Source: Verrucomicrobiota bacterium (GTDB lineage: Bacteria; Verrucomicrobiota; Verrucomicrobiia; Opitutales; UBA953). Taken from it: a DNA stretch of 16,189 nucleotides. Numbering within the stretch: the stretch's first letter is position 1; each line of letters opens with the position of its first letter. The notes under the pieces are model-generated. The model did not search any database, was not told where the DNA came from, and saw only the letters and a list, made by a program, of their open reading frames with translations. This document shows, piece by piece, positions 13,453 to 16,189 of the stretch. The position numbers were made by a program, and so were the translations under genes. The stretch is taken from positions 1-16,189 of the forward strand of contig RFRI01000006.1 of assembly GCA_009924535.1 (NCBI GenBank). The letters run 5' to 3'.

Positions 13453-14607
13453 TCAGCGCGGCGCGCGCGCGGCGAGCCAGTTCTCGCTGAAGGTCGCGAT
13501 GTCCTCGTAGCCGGGAAGGCGCCGCGTGCGGCCGCGCATCTCCCTGGCCGCTTCTTCCTGGGCGGCGAAGAGCGCGGTCAGGGTCTCGTGGAGCGGCGTC
13601 TTGTTGTTCTTGTTATCGACGAGCCAGAAACCGACCTGCTCGCCGTCGACGACCTCGTTGTTATAATACTGCCAGAACAGGGTCATCACGGGCTTCCAGG
13701 TGAGGAACTTCGCGAGGATCTCGCGGTTGCGTTGGTCGTGCTTCGCGCCGTCGGCGCCGCAGACCTTCCACGAGAGCCCGAACTCGCCGATGAAGACGCG
13801 CTTCACCGGGAGGCCCGGCTTGGCGATGAGCTGCGCGTTGACGTAGTCGAGCGTGGCCCGGATCTCCTCGGCGGGGAGCAGCTGGCAGTCGTAGGCGGAG
13901 TAGGAGACGAAATCGACGTTCACCTTGGGCAGTACCGCGTTCACCAGACGCTTCCGTCCGTCCTTCATCGCGTCCCGGACGCGATTGACCTCGGCGTAAG
14001 TGTAGACGCGGCACTTCGCATACGGCACTTCGGAGCGGGCGTCATCCACGGCCTTCTGCCGGACGTTGAGCCACTCGATCATCGCCGCGGCAAGCTCCGG
14101 AGAGACGTCCTTCTTCACGTCCTTGTCGGGGAGGAGATACCAATCCCCCTCCCAGTGGCCGAGAAAGAAGGTCTTGCCCGCGGTGTCGTAGCGCGTGAGC
14201 AAGTCCTTGGTGAGAAGATAGACCGCGTTGTATTCCCGGCGCTTGAGCTCAGGCGTGAAGCCCTTCGTCCATTCATCGGAGGAACGGTACCACAGCACGT
14301 AATGCGTGAACGGCAGGGCGATGTAAGGCGTCAGCTGCTGGCCGGAGACGGCGTTGATCTTGAGGATGCGGGAGCCCATCCCGCTGATGCCTTTGGCAGC
14401 CTCGAGGACCGCCTCGTCCTTGGTGAACTTGTACGCCGGGCCGAACGCCTGCGTACCCACGACCTGGGGGAACGCGTCGGGCATCGTCGCCACCGCCGGG
14501 AGCTGGGACATCTCCATGGGCGCGTTGGTGCGGTTCTTCTTCTGGGCCAGCAGGGCGAGCGGGAATAGCAGAAGGGCTCCCAGAAGGAGACGAGGGGTTG
14601 AACTCAT
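13453..14607 (-). CDS. Secreted protein resembling a clan GH-A glycoside hydrolase (unassigned family)
   Basis: A 384-residue protein with a signal peptide (hydrophobic core 7-20, likely cut near LLA-QKK at 21). The mature part alternates strands and helices like a TIM barrel. Candidate active-site pieces are FFLGHWEGDWYLL with Glu153 (or Glu206 in YAEVN) as acid/base, VDFVSYSAYD (231-240), and VFIGEFGLSW (271-280), whose Glu275 is in the position and context of the GH-A nucleophile. A FWQYYNNE segment (311-318) fits a substrate-binding strand. I cannot place it in a named GH family, so activity is inference. The start MSSTPRL is chosen because a signal peptide begins there and GAGG lies seven bases upstream; the open frame extends further but is not signal-like. 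It is divergent from the next gene. Confidence 0.75.
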   Translation of the reverse strand: MSSTPRLLLGALLLFPLALLAQKKNRTNAPMEMSQLPAVATMPDAFPQVVGTQAFGPAYKFTKDEAVLEAAKGISGMGSRILKINAVSGQQLTPYIALPFTHYVLWYRSSDEWTKGFTPELKRREYNAVYLLTKDLLTRYDTAGKTFFLGHWEGDWYLLPDKDVKKDVSPELAAAMIEWLNVRQKAVDDARSEVPYAKCRVYTYAEVNRVRDAMKDGRKRLVNAVLPKVNVDFVSYSAYDCQLLPAEEIRATLDYVNAQLIAKPGLPVKRVFIGEFGLSWKVCGADGAKHDQRNREILAKFLTWKPVMTLFWQYYNNEVVDGEQVGFWLVDNKNNKTPLHETLTALFAAQEEAAREMRGRTRRLPGYEDIATFSENWLAARAPR

Positions 14608-14635
14608 GGGGTGAACCTCAGGGCGAGGGACTTGA

Positions 14636-14664
14636 ATTGTCCTGTGTGGACACCCTTCCTTCAA
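14636..14664 (-). promoter_or_regulatory. Candidate promoter of the glycosidase-like gene
   Basis: On the minus strand TTGAAG (14664-14659) and GACAAT (14641-14636) are separated by exactly 17 bases, each matching four of six consensus positions. The -10 lies about 29 bases before the ATG. It sits in the 77-base gap between the divergent genes. Support is by pattern only. Confidence 0.4.
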
Positions 14665-14684
14665 GCCCGTTCCCACCCAACACC

Positions 14685-15152
14685 ATGATAACCATCAAAT
14701 CCACCCTCGCCGCCGTGCTCGTCGCCGCCGGCGTCCACGCCCAGCTCATCGCCGCCCCCGCCAAGGAGGAAGGCCACACGCCCGACCCGGATCACTCCCG
14801 GCTCGTCGCCGCCCGCAAGGCGGCGAACGACCTGCCCGAAGTCATGACCGTCGAACAGCAGGCCAAGGCCGACCGCGCGCTGACCAACAAGGCTTACGCG
14901 GAATACAAGGCGGCCCGTAAACGCTCGACCGACTCCGAGGCGGCCTATCGGAAGGCCTTCGACGCGGCCCTCGCGAAGGTCGACGAAGGCGCCCCGGCCC
15001 TACAGGAGAAAGAGCGGGCCGCCTTCCGCGAGCGCATGAACAAAGCCCGTACATCCAAGAAGGGCAGCCCCAAGAAGACGGTCGCCAAGACGGACGAGGA
15101 CGACGACGGGGACGACGACGAACCGTCGAGCCCGACCAAGTCTTCGAACTGA
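14685..15152 (+). CDS. Small secreted Lys/Ala-rich protein with acidic tail, unknown function
   Basis: A 155-residue protein with a signal peptide (MITIKSTLAAVLVAAGVHA, cleavage probably after VHA or nearby). The mature chain is highly charged and helical, rich in Lys, Ala, Glu and Arg, with likely coiled-coil stretches (about 48-125) holding repeated KA/AY patterns (RALTNKAYAEYKAARKRS, SEAAYRKAFDAALAK). A basic stretch (KKGSPKKTVAK) is followed by an acidic run of Asp/Glu (about 138-146) and a Ser-rich end. No family recognised. The ATG is favoured over the longer open frame because it begins the signal peptide; no Shine-Dalgarno sequence is seen. It is followed at once by a strong terminator, so it is a single-gene transcript divergent from the glycosidase-like gene. 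Confidence 0.75.
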   Translation: MITIKSTLAAVLVAAGVHAQLIAAPAKEEGHTPDPDHSRLVAARKAANDLPEVMTVEQQAKADRALTNKAYAEYKAARKRSTDSEAAYRKAFDAALAKVDEGAPALQEKERAAFRERMNKARTSKKGSPKKTVAKTDEDDDGDDDEPSSPTKSSN

Positions 15153-15160
15153 CGAAGCCC

Positions 15161-15188
15161 GACCCGCCGCAAGGCGGGTCTTTTATTT
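15161..15188 (+). terminator. Intrinsic terminator after the Lys/Ala-rich secreted protein
   Basis: A perfect 8-bp stem (GACCCGCC paired with GGCGGGTC) with a GCAA tetraloop is followed directly by TTTTATTT. It starts eight bases after the stop codon. The T-tract overlaps the stop codon of the convergent PLP-enzyme gene (15183-15185), so the two transcription units meet exactly here. Confidence 0.93.
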
Positions 15189-16189
15189 GGCGAGGGCGGC
15201 TTCGAACGCCGCCCAGATCTCCTCCGCAGGCTCGAGGCCCACCGAGATACGCAGGAGATCGGGGTCAAGGCCGGCGGCACGGAGATGCGCCCTGCCCTGC
15301 TCGTTCGTGACTTCCTCGAAATGCGCCAGCCAGAGAAACGGAGCAGCGAGAGTATAACGTAGTCCGAAGCTCGGACCCTTGGCGACAGCGAGCCGATCGT
15401 AGACGCGACGCATGTCGCCACGGAGCTCCAAGGTGATGAGCGCGCCGGCGCCGGCGCCCGGACGCAACAACCGCCGATAAGCGTCCGCGGTCGGACCTTG
15501 ATCGGCCGTGCGTACGCGCACGACGGACGGATGGGCGGCAAGGCGCCGGGCGAGTTCCGCCGCGGTCGCGGAAAGACGACGGGTGACTTCGGCCATGCGA
15601 CCGATCTGCTTCGCGAGGGCGACGAGGTCGAGCGCATGAAGCGGCTCGAGGCGGCGACGAGCGACGGCGAGCAGCTCGGCGGCGGCGGGCCTCGTCGGGT
15701 TGACGGCGATCACGCCGGCCATGACATCGCCTTCGGAGCCGGCGTATTTGGTCAGGCTGGAGACGACGACGTCGGCGAAAGGCAGCACGTCGACCGAAGC
15801 CAGGCCGACGCTGCTCGGATCGAGGAGAAGTTTCGCGCCATGCTTGTCGCAAAGCGCGCGCAGCGCCGGGATGTCGGCGGTCTCGAGCTGCGGGTTGTTC
15901 GGGACCTCGGTGAAGACGCCGGCGATGTCGCCGGCGGCGAGGAGTCGTTCGACGGCGGCAAGGTCGCGGACATCGGGAACGAAATGATGTCTCGCGTCGC
16001 GCGCCTTCTCGAAGAGGCGGGTCGAATCGACGTAGAGCCAGCCGAGCTCTTCTTCCTCGGGGCGCACCACGTCTGCGCCGTCGAGCGCCTCGGCTTCAAG
16101 GGAAGGCGGAAGCTCCGCGAGCGGTCGCAGGCCGAGATTGCACTCCGGGCATGTCGTCAGTGACGAATCAGAGAAAGTTTGAAAAGCCT
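15183..16189 (-). CDS. Cystathionine gamma-synthase-like PLP enzyme (Cys/Met metabolism), 5' end open to window edge
   Basis: A fold-type I PLP enzyme of the Cys/Met-metabolism family. Visible blocks are GWLYVDSTRLFEKA, AGVFTEVPNNPQLETADIPAL, KLLLDPSSVGLASVDVLPFAD and VVSSLTKYAGSEGDVMAG. The Lys of SSLTK is the expected PLP Schiff-base lysine, and the Asp of LLLD is the PLP ring partner. The pattern is nearest to the STR2-like branch of cystathionine gamma-synthases. The frame stays open to the right edge, giving at least 335 codons; the first in-frame usable start inside the window is a GTG at 16070 (295 residues). The upstream in-window part (LTTCPECNLGLRPLAELP) lacks the Ser-Gly-Met phosphate-binding block expected before YVDS, and its outer 35 bases are AT-rich, so the N-terminus may be diverged, truncated or frameshifted. 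Reaction and substrate are uncertain. Confidence 0.75.
   Translation of the reverse strand, partial: AFQTFSDSSLTTCPECNLGLRPLAELPPSLEAEALDGADVVRPEEEELGWLYVDSTRLFEKARDARHHFVPDVRDLAAVERLLAAGDIAGVFTEVPNNPQLETADIPALRALCDKHGAKLLLDPSSVGLASVDVLPFADVVVSSLTKYAGSEGDVMAGVIAVNPTRPAAAELLAVARRRLEPLHALDLVALAKQIGRMAEVTRRLSATAAELARRLAAHPSVVRVRTADQGPTADAYRRLLRPGAGAGALITLELRGDMRRVYDRLAVAKGPSFGLRYTLAAPFLWLAHFEEVTNEQGRAHLRAAGLDPDLLRISVGLEPAEEIWAAFEAALAK

Overview
This is a GC-rich, gene-dense window (about 65% G+C by eye) from a Gram-negative bacterium, most likely Verrucomicrobiota (Opitutales-like); that placement is inference. The Gram-negative call rests on kdsA (lipopolysaccharide KDO), a TolC/NodT-type outer-membrane lipoprotein and many signal peptides. 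Menaquinone use is suggested by a menE-like gene. I see no tRNA, rRNA, CRISPR array, insertion sequence or phage gene, and no stretch longer than about 100 bases without a gene.

Region 1 (1-6606). The 3' end of a menE-like acyl-CoA ligase (+) converges on a seven-gene minus-strand block, with the two stop codons overlapping. In transcription order the block is: a secreted LolA-fold-like protein, stand-alone coaC, queG, an unknown multi-pass membrane protein, gmk, polX and kdsA. From queG to polX each gene overlaps the next by exactly 4 bases (TTGA, GTGA, ATGA), which suggests translational coupling. The block mixes housekeeping functions: CoA synthesis, queuosine tRNA modification, nucleotide metabolism, DNA repair and LPS.

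Region 2 (6607-8254). A divergent intergenic region leads to gnd (+), which ends in a strong intrinsic terminator.

Region 3 (8262-12242). A minus-strand operon encodes a complete tripartite exporter of DevBCA type: permease, ATPase, membrane-fusion protein and outer-membrane factor. It is tightly packed, with a 4-base overlap, an 8-base gap and a 17-base overlap. The outer-membrane factor is unusually short, apparently because one helical hairpin is reduced.

Region 4 (12268-14607). Three minus-strand genes follow: a 4-TM small protein with conserved-looking histidines, an aquaporin-like channel lacking the usual arginine after its second NPA, and a secreted protein resembling a clan GH-A glycosidase.

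Region 5 (14608-16189). A short divergent promoter region is followed by a small secreted Lys/Ala-rich protein with an acidic tail and a textbook terminator. The last gene is a minus-strand cystathionine gamma-synthase-like PLP enzyme that is open to the window edge and has an unusual 5' end.

Most starts here lack a Shine-Dalgarno sequence. I found no clear new defence or mobile system. The best leads are the coupled membrane protein between queG and gmk, the shortened outer-membrane factor, the Arg-less aquaporin and the orphan glycosidase-like protein.
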